A DNA stretch of 64,000 nucleotides, taken from assembly GCF_000764305.2 (NCBI RefSeq), contig NW_025936241.1, positions 1 through 64,000 on the forward strand, in the 5' to 3' direction. Positions 53,761-64,000 of the stretch are shown here, piece after piece. The notes beneath the pieces are model-generated. The model saw nothing but the letters and a program-made list of their open reading frames with translations, was not told where the DNA came from and ran no database searches. Source of the DNA: Hyalella azteca (lineage: Eukaryota; Arthropoda; Malacostraca; Amphipoda; Hyalellidae). Each line of letters begins with the position of its first letter. Positions within the stretch are counted from its first letter, which is position 1. The translations under genes and the position numbers were made by a program.

Positions 53761-56123
53761 GTTGATTTTTTCCCCTTCATTATCATACCTATGCACTTCA
53801 TGAAGTCGTGTACTCGATCTTTAGCAACCTAAGTTTTAGCGAGGCTTCTTGGTCTCCATGCTACTTGAGCCTTCAGGCCTCTGTCATCGAATGTACTATG
53901 TATCTCATTAACTTGAAGCGAACGTCAATTCGCGAAACCGCTCGTTCATGATGTTTAATCGTCGTTTGCTTGAAGAGGAAGCAATGAGAATGACATTTGA
54001 CGCGTGTTTTAAGAGATGATGGTAATCCCAGTAATCCTTTCATTTTAATTCAATCATGCTTATCGGCCTAACATGGGTTCAATCATGAGGTATCATGGTA
54101 TATGGAGGGTTTTATTAATATACTCGTATATTGTCCAAGCGAGCGATTGCGTCACTACAATGAATTCGTTCATTGAAAATATCTCCGAGTATCCAGCAAT
54201 AGCTTTAATTTTGAATAATCGGTTTCTACGTCTTATCAAAGCCAAGAAATCAGTTTTGTAAGGTGAAGTTTTTTTTAAAGAAAAGGCTGTCATATTCACC
54301 TTCATAGCCTTCACGATGTGCACAGCTCAACCTGCTAAGAGAAGAGAAGAGTGCCGGCGAGAGCATCGAGCTGGCATTGCGCCACTGCGGCGCTGCTGTC
54401 GCCGATTGATGTCCCGTGGGAACAGGGGTACATCACTCCATAAAAATAACTGTTTATTGGTCTCATTCCTAATAAGCGATATATACGTGTCTGTGAACGC
54501 AAAGCATCTTTGATTCCTCTAAAGTATAACCACGTTTATGTATTTTAATTAAATGTGGGACTGATTCAGGAGTGGGTTTATCGTCACATTCACTTAAAAT
54601 AAACTTCTTTAATTCACTTCAACTTCAACTTAACTAAACTCATCATTTAACTCATCTATCACTAAACATGGGAAATAATGCAATTTACAAAAATAATAAA
54701 TCGGCAAGATGACAATAGTAGGCTTGACGCGTTTACATGAAGCAAGCTGTAGGAAAGTTCGTGGCAACAAACTGCAAGGGCAAAATTATTTGTAAGAGAA
54801 GACTAGAACTGCGTGGGAGGTCGCCTCCTAACATGGCTTCCGTCATTTATCCGACAATTTGCACAACCATCGCAGGATTTGAGTTGACTTAGATTTGATT
54901 ATATTATATAGAATAAAATTTTTGTGTCTTGCGCGAGATTGTAAGTACAAATCTCCGTGAGCAAATGAGCGTGAAATCAAGGAAAGTTATAGACCGAAAC
55001 AATGTGGATTTTAGTTATTAATTAGTATAGGTTGACAGAATTTGTTCCTTTGGGCAGGTTTCATCGAAGACCAAAGAATTTGCTATATTGACAATTTTCA
55101 TATAAGTTTTTCAATATATCAATCAATTTTATCGATATATTGAATATTTTATGAATCATTAATTAGTTAGAAATATTTTCTGTTTTTTGTTTTTAACCAA
55201 ATTGACTTGTGAATAGTATCCTATTTACATGATTTGTACGTATGTCAATCCAAATTTCATCACTCAATGCGGCTTGTAACTTGATAATGAACGATTGATA
55301 CATTAAAAAAAAAAAACGAAGTAAAAATGTCCATCGGCACCCTGCTTTTCGATTTACCAGTGCAGACGAAAATATTGTTCGATATATTAAAAAAACTAAT
55401 GAGAAAATGGTCAAGAATACAAATTCTCTGCAATGAAACCTGCTTTTATTTGTTTATACGTTATGGGATAGCGTACGACTTCTTCGTGGCCGTTATGGCC
55501 TGCAGGTCCTTCATTATTTTATGTAGGGCACGTTTTGCTCTCATCTCACTTGCAATATCTCGCCTCCCACTCGCTACCTACAAAGAGATGAAGACTTGCG
55601 TGACCAAGAATAAAAAATTTGAAAATAACAGCATTCGCTTTTTACATAATTTTTAAATATGATAAATATTTCGGTCGCTAACAGCTCTACAGCTATGATT
55701 TCTTACTCTCGTTTGGACGCTCACGTTTGAAGACCAAGTGCAACAAGGTGCATGGAGACCTGACTGGCGGTTAACCTCATGTGCGTACAAGTGGCTGAAC
55801 GTCCACAAGACATGAACGTGTACACCAAGAATAGCGCATAGCGTCATGGCTATTTTGGCTGAGGAGCTTTGCCAGCGTTTGGAGTAGCCTTCTCTCCCCA
55901 CGCAGTCAACACAAACTCGCTTCACCCTAAGCTCGATTCGTAGCTTTCTACGCAGGCTACTCGAATTTTTATAACGAATACACTGCATACACACCTCCCT
56001 AAGCCGAGCTACAATGCACACATCTCTCTACATATGTTACGCTACAGTCTACACACACCTCCCTACATTTTAATGCCGCACAGTAACTTGTCGGTACAAT
56101 GCTGGTGCAAAGATTCATATAAT
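53761..56123. other. Intergenic region, nothing recognised
   Basis: AT-rich DNA between the presumed spen 3' end and the SINE at 56124. I see no gene, RNA or element signature. Short open frames (for example near 55327-55656 and 55653-56021) have no domain features. Confidence 0.5.
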
Positions 56124-56357
56124 AATAGCGGTTCCAGCGTTTATTAGGCCGTAGGCCTGTCGCCGATTCTTAACATCGCAGAACATTCACAGCATTTTGC
56201 GGTCTCGAACTCGCAACTCACTGCTACAATTCTGCTGTGCTTAACCGCCCGGCCTCTTTGCCGATTCTGACCACCAGAAACTGGCGCACAGAGCTGGGAT
56301 CGAACCCTCATCTCTCTGCGCCAATCTTGGTACTCTGAACTGTAACCACTGGGCCTA
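56124..56357 (-). mobile_element. tRNA-derived SINE, copy 2
   Basis: The reverse complement starts near GGCCCAGTGGTTACAG (A-box-like), has B box GGTTCGATCCC, then GGCCGGGCGGTTAAGCAC and AGGCCTACGGC, and ends AACGCTGGAACCGCTATT. It aligns with copy 1 (881-1110) from end to end at roughly 80-85%. Opposite orientation and distance exclude a local duplication. Confidence 0.85.
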
Positions 56358-56995
56358 AACAGTTTATTCATTTGAATTCGAGATTTTTTGTGCCAGGGTG
56401 ATACATGATATGCGGATTTCATTAAAAAAATATTGTTTGCCTAAAAGTATAAATACCCAGTCATGGAACTGTAATAAATCACTTTGAATCAGTACTTTTG
56501 AGATTCTGAATCCAGAGACCCTAAAGCCTAAGCGTTCGTGCATGGGGCCAGCAGACAAGCTAACCTAAGAACTTTTACAACAACAACAACGAACGAAGAG
56601 AAATTTTACGGTACGGAATGAAGGAAAAACCTATCGCATATTTTCTCTATCAACTTGTAATATAAGAAATAATACAAAAATATTTCCACTTTCTGATATT
56701 TTTATTTGGAAATTGTTCAATTCAACAAAATGACACATCCACTTTTAAGTTGTTGCAGCGAGTGGGCCGACGTGGGCACGTGGCAGACACACGTCAGCGG
56801 TGACTCACATCACAAACAATTAGATATAAAGTTGCACTGTGCAACCTTTTAAATATAAATGTGCCAAATAAGTTGACAAAAGATGACATTTTGCTATTAA
56901 TTTGTACACTATACATTATTAAGATGACGTAATTTATACGGAAATATTGTTAATGATGGGAATCAGTATTATTGCTTAGATACAAGATGTGGTTG

Positions 56996-57045
56996 GATCG
57001 GCTCATGGTTGAACTAGTTACTAGTAGTTCAACCATGGATCGGCT
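56996..57045. mobile_element. 34 bp palindrome flanked by exact 8 bp direct repeats
   Basis: CATGGTTGAACTA (57004-57016) is perfectly inverted as TAGTTCAACCATG (57025-57037) around GTTACTAG. GATCGGCT flanks it directly on both sides (56996-57003 and 57038-57045). An 8 bp duplication is the signature of hAT- and P-type insertion, so this may be a minimal foldback insertion or collapsed termini. A replication-slippage origin is also possible. Confidence 0.6.
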
Positions 57046-57971
57046 AGAGCAAGACTGAAGTAAAGAGCACAAATGGCACGAGTTGGGGTTTGTCAGGGAG
57101 CAGCGCGCGCTGTAGACTCCATATGAGGAAATAATACCCCTTTACTCCCACACTGACTCATCTTACCTTGACCAGAAACAGGTAGAGACGACGTTGTGGA
57201 TCCTTCAGGGAAGTCTTCGGCCACGCACCCTGTAACGATATTGTCTAGCATGATAATAACCGCTATCAATATGACCGAAAATAACTGTCAGTTATATTAC
57301 CACCACCTCATTTTCTCCCTAAAAATCTTTTATAATAAATGTTAATTTTGAAAAATAAATTTGGAATTTCCTAATTTATTCTTAAACTCAGAGTGACCTC
57401 ATAGTTCTTTTCGATGTCCATGAAACTATTCGAATTTCAATGTTGAACGAACCGTCAATCGCTTGAATCTACTAAATTGCAGAAGGTGTTCATCGCCAAC
57501 TCGTTAAAATTGCACCTTCTTTTGGTAAATTATTTACTGACTCGACTTCATTTTGACGTTTTCTACGATTTCACTTGGACATGCTTACGATGATTTCCTA
57601 AAAGCTGCTCTTTTATAGATATAGATAAAAAAGTATCAGATCATAGACATTCATTTGTTGTACTGTCCGCCAGTTAACAACCCTGAAATTTGTGGCCTTT
57701 CCGTTATCTTGAAGTGATTTTAGTGTCAATTAATTTTAATGGTTGATGCCTGGGTAAGTCCTGATAAGCTTTGACGGCCATATATTTACGTAGAAAATAT
57801 AGCAGCTACTCGTACATGCTATTATACGTTATGCGCAATTTCAAAGCCAGGATCGGTGCCAATAATATATTGTCACCGCAAAATGGATTTAAAACACCGT
57901 TTTCAGAACGAATTGACAGTAGTCAATAGACCCTAGGGAAGGTAAATGAAACATTAATTTATACGAAATGA
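57046..57971. other. Intergenic region, nothing recognised
   Basis: Unannotated DNA upstream (in plus coordinates) of the J-protein 3' end. No coding potential, repeat family or RNA signature was seen. Confidence 0.5.
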
Positions 57972-57977
57972 ATTTAT
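57972..57977 (-). terminator. Candidate polyadenylation signal of the DnaJ gene
   Basis: AATAAA on the minus strand, about 455 bases after the J-protein stop. It is the clearest canonical signal in that direction, giving a 3' UTR of ordinary length. Use is inferred. Confidence 0.4.
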
Positions 57978-58430
57978 TCAACACTATATCACAGCCATAA
58001 TAAAAATACGTTTTTAAAGGCTACCATGACTTGCTTATGATTTGTAACAAAATAAACACGTACATAAGAATATGTACTTTTCCGTTAGACAATCGCGTCT
58101 CAACACGATTGAATGACTACCGTTAAATCTTAGCGCCTTACATTAACTAGATATTCAAGCCTAAGAGTAAAACAATGATAAATACAAGCGAGCAACATTT
58201 TTCTAGCGAGAGCAGAATAAACGAAATTGGTCTACAAAAGTGACAAGAAACAAAATGTGATCAATCAGTCCTAAAAAAATTAAAGCCCTATCTTATGCTA
58301 GCTGTACCAGAGCATCATGAGCTTAAATACACGTACACGAATGACGTAGTGATAACTAAATAAAGATTTACAGCAACAAATATGTTGAGGATCTTGAATC
58401 CTAATACAAGAAAATTGTTATAATACAAAT

Positions 58431-59498
58431 TTATAAGGGAAGAACTTCACTAAGAATTTCTTTTGCACTATCTGTAAGAGATGCTGGAAACTGAATGTCA
58501 AAGTGCACGAGAATGTCTCCTCTTCTTGAAGGATCCTTGGGATACGGCAGACCTCGGCCGGGGATACGCTTCACTATTTGGGGCTTGATGATATCTTTTG
58601 TGTAGTCGAGATAAACTTTGGGACCGTCCAGGGTGGGAACTGTGATGCGGGTGCCACACAAGGCATCCCGTAGGGTGACCTTGGTGGTGAACGATAAGTT
58701 GGCACCATCTCTTTTGAAGACCTGGTGAGGCTTGTCTCTGATGATGAACACAATATCAGCTGGAATATTGCCCGGTGATTGGTCTCCTTCTTTTTCAAAT
58801 GTTATCTTCGTTCCTTCTTTCCAGCCTGGCTTCACTTGGATAGTCAAAATTTTCTCCTCTTTCTTCATTTGCCTAGTTTCTTTGCAGACAACATTGCGCG
58901 TGATTTTCATTTTCTTAGTGACACCTGTGTTGACCTCTTCAAGAGATACGTAGAGGTCACGTGTAATGGCAGGATCTTGCTTAGCTCCTCGGCCAGTCCT
59001 GGAGGTGTCATGAGGGCTGAAAGAGAAAGCTCTTCTTGTGCCACCTACGCCACCTCCACCCCCTCCTAACCGTCCGCCCATCATGTTGAAGGCATCATCA
59101 TCAACATCCATACGATCAAACATGCTGCCTCCCAGGCCGCCATCACCGCCCATGAACATCGTGAACGGGTCGCTTGTACCGAAAAATTGCGCAAAAACTT
59201 CCCTGGGGTCGCCCGAAAAAGTGTATGTGAAGTGTGATCCATCGCTGGTTGGTCCACCACCACCTCCGGGAATGCCGCCTTTCAAGCCTTCTTCGCCATA
59301 CTGATCATAAATATCACGTTTTTTCTTATCACTCAAAACATCGTACGCCTCAGCTATGTCTTTAAACTTTTCTTCCGCATTAGGCGATTTGTTTTTATCA
59401 GGGTGATACTTCAACGCCATTTTTCGGTAAGCCTTCTTGATGTCATCTTCATTGGCACTTTTAGTAATGCCTAAGATCTTGTAATAATCTTTTCCCAT
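58431..59498 (-). CDS. DnaJ-1: Class B (type II) J-protein, Hsp40, DNAJB1/DNAJB4-like
   Basis: Intact 355-residue single coding exon. The J domain (1-70) starts [20 protein letters not shown] and has the catalytic HPD at 32-34, which stimulates Hsp70 ATPase. A Gly/Phe-rich region (about 71-165) includes [20 protein letters not shown] and no zinc-finger cysteines, which sets class B. Two beta-barrel C-terminal domains (about 175-340) carry [20 protein letters not shown], the client and Hsp70 EEVD-binding part, and [20 protein letters not shown]. It ends in a short dimerisation helix. Length fits the family (330-350). It acts as a cytosolic/nuclear Hsp70 co-chaperone in folding and disaggregation. 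The promoter has a strong heat-shock element, as in fly DnaJ-1. Orthology within DNAJB1/4/5 is not resolved, and the symbol follows the arthropod gene. Confidence 0.97.
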   Translation of the reverse strand: MGKDYYKILGITKSANEDDIKKAYRKMALKYHPDKNKSPNAEEKFKDIAEAYDVLSDKKKRDIYDQYGEEGLKGGIPGGGGGPTSDGSHFTYTFSGDPREVFAQFFGTSDPFTMFMGGDGGLGGSMFDRMDVDDDAFNMMGGRLGGGGGGVGGTRRAFSFSPHDTSRTGRGAKQDPAITRDLYVSLEEVNTGVTKKMKITRNVVCKETRQMKKEEKILTIQVKPGWKEGTKITFEKEGDQSPGNIPADIVFIIRDKPHQVFKRDGANLSFTTKVTLRDALCGTRITVPTLDGPKVYLDYTKDIIKPQIVKRIPGRGLPYPKDPSRRGDILVHFDIQFPASLTDSAKEILSEVLPL

Positions 59499-59508
59499 CG
59501 TGTAATGA

Positions 59509-59601
59509 CTGTAAATTAATTCGATGTAACTTCAGAACTGAATTTGATTACCACACAGGATATTGGTCGTACACAGAAAACCGGGAGCGGTAACCACTCA
59601 C
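59509..59601 (-). other. DnaJ-1: Probable 5' UTR intron of the DnaJ gene
   Basis: On the minus strand, GTGAGT begins at 59601 after CTAA. A pyrimidine-poor but valid acceptor TTAATTTACAG ends at 59509, ten bases before the ATG. Removing it leaves a leader of sensible length from the TATA box. The intron is 93 bp. Without transcripts it stays provisional. Confidence 0.55.
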
Positions 59602-59648
59602 TTAGGCTGACTGCTATTGACTGAGCTGGCGTCGGAATGTATCGCTCA

Positions 59649-59656
59649 CTTATAAA
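59649..59656 (-). promoter_or_regulatory. DnaJ-1: TATA box of the DnaJ gene
   Basis: The minus strand reads TTTATAAG. It lies between the heat-shock element and the 5' UTR, which predicts transcription starting about 25-30 bases on, near 59620-59625. Confidence 0.65.
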
Positions 59657-59663
59657 CGAAACC

Positions 59664-59679
59664 GAACATTCTAGAAATT
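59664..59679 (-). promoter_or_regulatory. DnaJ-1: Heat-shock element (HSF binding site)
   Basis: GAAcaTTCtaGAAatTT contains three perfect alternating nGAAn units and a partial fourth, the consensus for trimeric heat-shock factor. It lies just upstream of the TATA box, about 170 bases before the J-protein ATG. This predicts strong induction by heat and other proteotoxic stress. Confidence 0.9.
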
Positions 59680-62206
59680 TACAGATTTTCGTTTATCTTC
59701 TCCAATTTTCATGATTGTTCTTCAGGATTTTATTTGTTAAATTTATCTTTAGTCAATATTTATCAATAAAAATTATGACACATAGCGGATATATAACTTT
59801 GTTTCTCAGTTTGGAGATGAGAGATGAAGCGTTTTGTTGGCAGTGGTGGTTAACTCATGATATTTTAAGATACAGTGCGTCTGGTGCTCTATGATCATGA
59901 ATATACCTTCAATAAATTTTTGATGAGCCCATTTTCTTGTCGTCTTTCAATATATAAAGATCGAGAAAAAGTCATATATGCCTCTAGCTTGGGTAAGTTT
60001 ATTCTCCACCAAAGACTACTGTTGTTGTTTGGGTTGCCATTTTTGTCAGTAATCAAATAATTAGCTTCAAATACGACCAAATATTTTACACGGAAAACAC
60101 TTTCTATATTTTATTTGTAAAAAATCAGACTTCGATAAGGCTATACGATTTTAATTAAAAGGTTGTTTTGCATTCTTTTGAATTTAAGCGCGGCTGTGGC
60201 CACGATCGCCATTGTGTCAATTCGGTTATGTTCTTTGCACAATATTTCTCATTTAAAGAATGATTTTTCAGGAGTTTGAACATAAAAAATAGTATTTGGC
60301 ATCATAATTTTTTTTAAAAACTTTAGGACCTAAAATATGCAATTGAAGTTCTAAATCGTTCAGAAACTTCTTTAAAAAAAGAGGACAGTATCTTATTAGA
60401 TGGGACTATCAATTCCTAATCTTAACTCGAAGTAGTTGATAGTATTGAGGACGGTTAATTTTTCGTTCTGCCCCATGTTTTACTCCTCAGAAAATGATAC
60501 ATTTATTTGTCATTGAAAACCAAAAATTGCTCACGTCTCTATAAATTAGTTTACGGTCAAAATTCGAACGTTTTTTTAGAAGAAATATAAGAAAATTATT
60601 TCTAGTTAAACAAAATTAAAATTCGATTTCATGCTGAATCATCATTTCATTGTTCACGTTTACTAGGTATATATTTCACGGCAGTTCCACGAAAGAAGAA
60701 ATATCCTTGCTCGAAAAACATATCAGTTATCAGTGATACTCTAAAATATATTATTAATTGTGTACAAATTCATGCTATGTCATTAACATTTATATCAGGT
60801 TTGTTCCACATTACTATGCACTGCAAAATACACACAGGGAAATAAAAATATAAATAAAAATTGAATTTATTTATTAAAATGATCCGATGTTTTCATATGT
60901 ATGTTTCTTTAGTTTTCACAATGTTCCTTAAGCTGTGTTTTATGTCGAGTTCGGTGGTAGCGAGTTGGAGTAGATACAATTTGAAACATATGAACTTGAA
61001 ATACTGTTGAATGAGGTAGAGCCGTATACGCGAAGATCAAAGACATCAAAGCTTGCAATGAAGAGAAATTTGGCACAATAACATATCGATCTAACATATC
61101 AGCTTCAATCTAACAACGATTCGTTATATATACATTATTCAGCTTTAAATTGAAATGAGGTAAATTTTGAATGTATTTAAACTTCAATAATGATTATGCT
61201 TCGTGACATGCATTATTTGAGGTCCAAAGAAGCAGCGGTAAAAAACTCACAGGAAAACGTAAATTTTCGGACAAATTTGCATAAGTTTTTGTATTCTAAA
61301 ATTTGTGAACATTTTCTGAAATCTTTACCCTATTGAAGATGATTATTACACCTACATTTTGCAGCGATAACACACAAAATGATACAAATGAATCAATCGC
61401 TCACGATATCTGAGGAAAATTCTAACAACCGTTCACTTACGATGCTATCGCAGTCAAAAAAGCCACTCCTCACCACATCTGTAGTAGCTGAATAACCTTA
61501 TGATTGGTACGGCAAGCAGCGATGATGTTGATATACAAATATTAGTCTCTATACATTAACGTGGTACGCTTTGAAATTAATTCTCCATTGGGACTTCATC
61601 AAACATGATATGTTAAGACAGGTCGAGTTAGTGAGGATGGTCCTACATCTAAGTTGCTTAAAAACTGAGGGCAATTGAATCATTGACTTATTTTAATGAC
61701 GAAGCTCAATGCAAGACATGCTTGCAGTGAAAGAGGTGAACTTCGAACATGAAGGTAGCATATGACTGGCTACGTACATGTTTTGAGAACTTCAGCAAAC
61801 TTAAGATGACTTTGAACTGATAAACCCACGGTGTTTACATCTGACTGAGATCCAGAGCACCAGTTATACTACGCATGCTCCACTGTGGTCACACATTAAA
61901 AAAAGCAAACTATTGTTTTTTTTTGTTTTTGTTTAGAATTTTTGTCAAAATTCTACTGTTGAGGTCCACGGTGGGTTTCTCCGTCTCAGCATTATGGAAA
62001 ACTATACTCCATAAATAACTATTCATAAGAGAACTATATCAATTTAAAGTTCTATCTGACTGTACAGTGTACATCATTTATAATATAAATTTGAAAATAT
62101 TGCTTGACTGATGGATTTCATAACTACAAGTAATTATTCTGCACAAATGAACGACATCCTTTTAGCCGTACAAACGCTACCGAGCAGTAATATCGACCAA
62201 TTTGCG
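59680..62206. other. Intergenic region, nothing recognised
   Basis: AT-rich DNA between the DnaJ promoter and the 3' end of the TSP1/PLAC gene. No coding, RNA or dispersed-repeat signature was seen apart from the element that starts at 62207. Confidence 0.5.
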
Positions 62207-62350
62207 TTTTTAGGGCATTTTTTCATTTATGGAAAAAAGGCGCTATTGTGCTCGTCATGTCCGTCCGTCCGTCCGTCCGTGACTTCATGTTTTCGTCGAC
62301 GATAAAATGCGCTCTCTGTCTCTCACTGCAGTGAGTACTGAGTTATATTC
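62207..62350 (+). mobile_element. GTCCGTCC-containing dispersed element, copy 3
   Basis: It has the same ordered landmarks as 27557-27716: TTTTTAGGGCATTTT, CATTTATGG, CTCGTCATGTCCGTCC (four GTCC units), GTTTTCGTCGACGA, AAAATGCGCTCTCTGTC, CACTGCAGTG, GAGTTATATT. It lies 26 bases beyond the PLAC exon stop codon, so it probably forms part of that gene's 3' UTR. Confidence 0.85.
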
Positions 62351-62375
62351 TTTCTGTATCTCCGGGCACCGCTAT

Positions 62376-62509
62376 CTATGGCTCACCACGACCCCCTTTC
62401 TTCCAGCAGGTTCGGCAGCACTTGGCACGGAAGAACTTGGTCGTACACATGTGCACCAGCCGCCGACACAGCTGCGTGTCCAGGCGGTCACGGCACTGAC
62501 GCACCTGAC
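62376..62509 (-). CDS. TSP1/PLAC gene, terminal exon: PLAC domain
   Basis: The acceptor is GTGATCTCAG. The first two bases complete a Gly codon with exon 62993. Six cysteines in 44 residues (QC, QLC, HMC, KCC, RTC) follow the PLAC spacing. WKKGGRGEP and the stop end the protein. Confidence 0.92.
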
Positions 62510-63848
62510 CTGAGATCACGGACTTTAGGTTAACTTTAATATCACAAATTAGCATAAGTCTTTGCATTCTAAAATTTTTAAACATTTTCTAAAATCTTCT
62601 CGTACGCCTTGCACAGACTCATTTTCTGACTAAATAATGACTAAATCATTCGCACTGACTAAATAATGTATCAGAGTGCGAATGACATAAACAGACTTTA
62701 GTCTAAAATATAAAGTCAATGATAAAATTTGTATGCATAAATTTTATTGCGATCACAAATAAATTTTTTTTAAGATTTTGTAACGGGAGACAAGTGCAAG
62801 TTCTAGTTGAAATTTGAGTTTGAATCTGTATTACTAACTAACGAACGGCATACGTTAGTTATATTCAAATAAACGACATTCTGATATTGCAGGACTGTCT
62901 ATTCCAGGTACCGCTGGGCAAACCTAGCTGGATATGTTTCTTTATTTCAAGCCTACATATTTCTCTGAGTTTGAGATGCGTTTCATGCTCACCCTGCCTG
63001 TTTTGAGCACAAGGCTGCTCATTGCAGCTCCTCTTGTGCGGTGGTTTGAGGTCAGTGGGGCACAAGGCGCTGTGGACATGAGACTCTTGCTCCACACATC
63101 GCACCGCTCGTATCTGGTACCCCACCCCACAGGTTTTGGTACACATGCTCCAGGGTCCTTCGCTCCACACCACACAAGGTCGCAAGGTGCATGGCTCCAT
63201 GGAGGGCGCGCGTAGCTCCTCCTTGCACATGTTGGGGCTGGCGCACGTGACCGAGCGGTGGCGGTGTCCATGTCCACACTCGGCGCTGCACGCTGACCAC
63301 GGCGACACCGTCCAGTCCAGACACGGTAACTGGCAGAGTAACAAGGTTAGTGGAATAACTGGTAGAGTAACTGGCAGAGTAACAAGGTTAATGGAATAAC
63401 TGGCAGAGTAACAAGGTTAGTGGAATAACTCACATAGTTTCTTGACGCTCTTTTACAGATAAATGATTCATGACAAATAACGGACTGATTGGTGAACACG
63501 AAAACCAGAATGTTGGTCATCTCACGAGCTCTGACTTCATGATCTTCACGATTATACGATGGCGTGTGAAGACAGTTATACAAATTCATTCATTTTAAAG
63601 TGACAGTTTTACAAATTTATTCATTTTAAAGTGACAGTTTTACAAATTCATTCATTTTAAAGTGACAGTTTTACAAATTCATTGATAAAGTTGCTGTTGT
63701 TTATCTGATCTCTTACCAGGTTGCAGGGCCGCTCCCGCTGAGGGGCTGGAAGACTGGCACAGAGGACGCTCCCTACGACCCCTCCGGTGCTCTGTTCTTG
63801 GCACTGAACGATGCGCTTCTGCACCCCACCGTCGCAGTGTGCAGAGCA
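62376..63848 (-). CDS. ADAMTS-like / papilin-like secreted protein, last three coding exons (5' end outside window)
   Basis: Exons in transcript order: 63848-63717, 63329-62993 and 62509-62376. Phases (0, 1) agree and the stop is TAG 62378-62376. Visible are the end of one TSP1 repeat (CSAHCDGGVQKRIVQC ... ERPCNLLPC), a second (LDWTVSPWSACSAECGHG), a third (VWSEGPWSMCTKTCGVGYQI), then a PLAC domain (QCRDRLDTQLCRRLVHMCTT, KFFRAKCCRTC) and a short basic tail. TSP1 plus C-terminal PLAC marks ADAMTS proteases, ADAMTSL and papilin/lacunin proteins of the extracellular matrix. No protease domain can be judged because the N-terminus is missing. The third TSP1 has a C-x-x-T-C-x-x-G O-fucosylation site. 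The other two lack its Ser/Thr. Confidence 0.92.
62646..62685. repeat. Inverted repeat, 11 bp perfect arms, in the TSP1/PLAC gene intron
   Basis: TCATTCGCACT (62646-62656) and AGTGCGAATGA (62675-62685) pair perfectly around an 18-base loop. The loop and its left flank both carry GACTAAATAATG, so a short direct repeat overlaps the hairpin. Confidence 0.6.
62993..63329 (-). CDS. TSP1/PLAC gene, exon with TSP1 repeats 2 and 3
   Basis: The acceptor is CTCTGCCAG and the donor CAGG|GTGAGC. It begins LPCLDWTVSPWSACSAEC and ends EQPCAQNRQ in phase 1. Each TSP1 has the layered Trp/Arg/Cys pattern, with six conserved Cys. Confidence 0.93.
63345..63700. repeat. Two small tandem arrays in an intron of the TSP1/PLAC gene
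   Basis: Near 63345-63430, GGCAGAGTAACAAGGTTA and GTGGAATAACT alternate in about three degenerate copies. The array starts from sequence matching the exon acceptor region. Near 63584-63682, TTCATTTTAAAGTGACAGTT followed by TTACAAATT repeats three times in 31 bp register. Confidence 0.8.
63717..63848 (-). CDS. TSP1/PLAC gene, exon with the end of TSP1 repeat 1
   Basis: The acceptor is GTACGTTGCAG and the donor CTG|GTAAGA. It encodes 44 residues from CSAHCDGGVQKRIVQCQEQ to QRERPCNL in phase 0. The Trp-bearing start of this repeat must lie in an exon beyond 64000. Confidence 0.9.
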
Positions 63849-64000
63849 CTGCAACGTACATAAGTACTTTGCTTTAAAATACTGCACTGCACTATAGACA
63901 CTGCTGACATCACATCGCAGAGATCTAGCTGTAGCTCATTGCAGGATATCGAATCCAATAGCACTAAATTTCAGTTTGTCGTAGCAAATGATAATAAAAT

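Noticed and set aside
54316..54513. Short frame near 54.3 kb with Arg/Cys-rich start
   Set aside because: It is under 70 codons with no splice partners or motif support. A faint likeness of GCTGGCATTGCGCCAC to the 40 bp dispersed repeat is too short to claim.
1..64000. CRISPR arrays, operons, riboswitches, phage or bacterial defence genes
   Set aside because: The sequence is eukaryotic. The tandem arrays lack unique spacers, and no prokaryotic gene organisation is present.

Overview
The window is animal genomic DNA. It holds intron-rich genes with GT-AG junctions, a giant multidomain nuclear regulator, many degenerate retrotransposon and MITE-like repeats, and AT-rich introns up to 16 kb. 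Gene content (Spen, a class B DnaJ, a TSP1/PLAC secreted protein) together with the repeat types suggests an arthropod, perhaps a crustacean. That placement is inference only. A run of 205 N (29512-29716) shows it is assembled draft sequence.

Layout. 1-1700: a frameshifted 3' end of a non-LTR retrotransposon (2-585), a tRNA-derived SINE (881-1110) and a ~190 bp tandem duplication. 2035-51213, plus strand: one complete split ends (spen/SHARP/MINT) gene in 17 coding exons. I joined the exons by hand. All splice phases agree, giving 14,922 coding bases (4,973 residues) with four N-terminal RRMs, a 9.46 kb exon coding for a disordered Ser/Lys-rich middle, and a C-terminal SPOC domain. Introns 1 (16.3 kb) and 2 (13.0 kb) hold most of the repeats: a 25 bp tandem array, a 150 bp MITE, a 1.2 kb inverted-repeat element carrying eleven copies of a GGGGTAAGA-type motif, a minisatellite split by another dispersed element, and a ~60 bp degenerate satellite. 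Intron 6 holds a second copy of the 150 bp MITE and intron 10 a reverse-transcriptase relic.

51214-58430: probable spen 3' UTR, then intergenic DNA with a second SINE copy and a 34 bp palindrome flanked by an exact 8 bp direct repeat. 58431-59498, minus strand: an intact single-coding-exon class B J-protein (DNAJB1/DnaJ-1 type) with a textbook heat-shock element, a TATA box and a likely 93 bp 5' UTR intron. 62376-63848, minus strand: the last three coding exons of a secreted ADAMTS-like/papilin-like protein (three TSP1 repeats, then a PLAC domain). Its 5' part lies beyond the window.

The three genes are not functionally linked. spen is a nuclear RNA-binding co-repressor platform, the J-protein a cytosolic/nuclear Hsp70 co-chaperone, and the TSP1/PLAC protein extracellular matrix. 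The most unusual material is in the repeats, especially the GGGGTAAGA element and the MITE that places a perfect GTAAGT 5' splice-site motif 61 bp after the spen exon 6 donor. I found no bacterial-type system, CRISPR array or viral gene.
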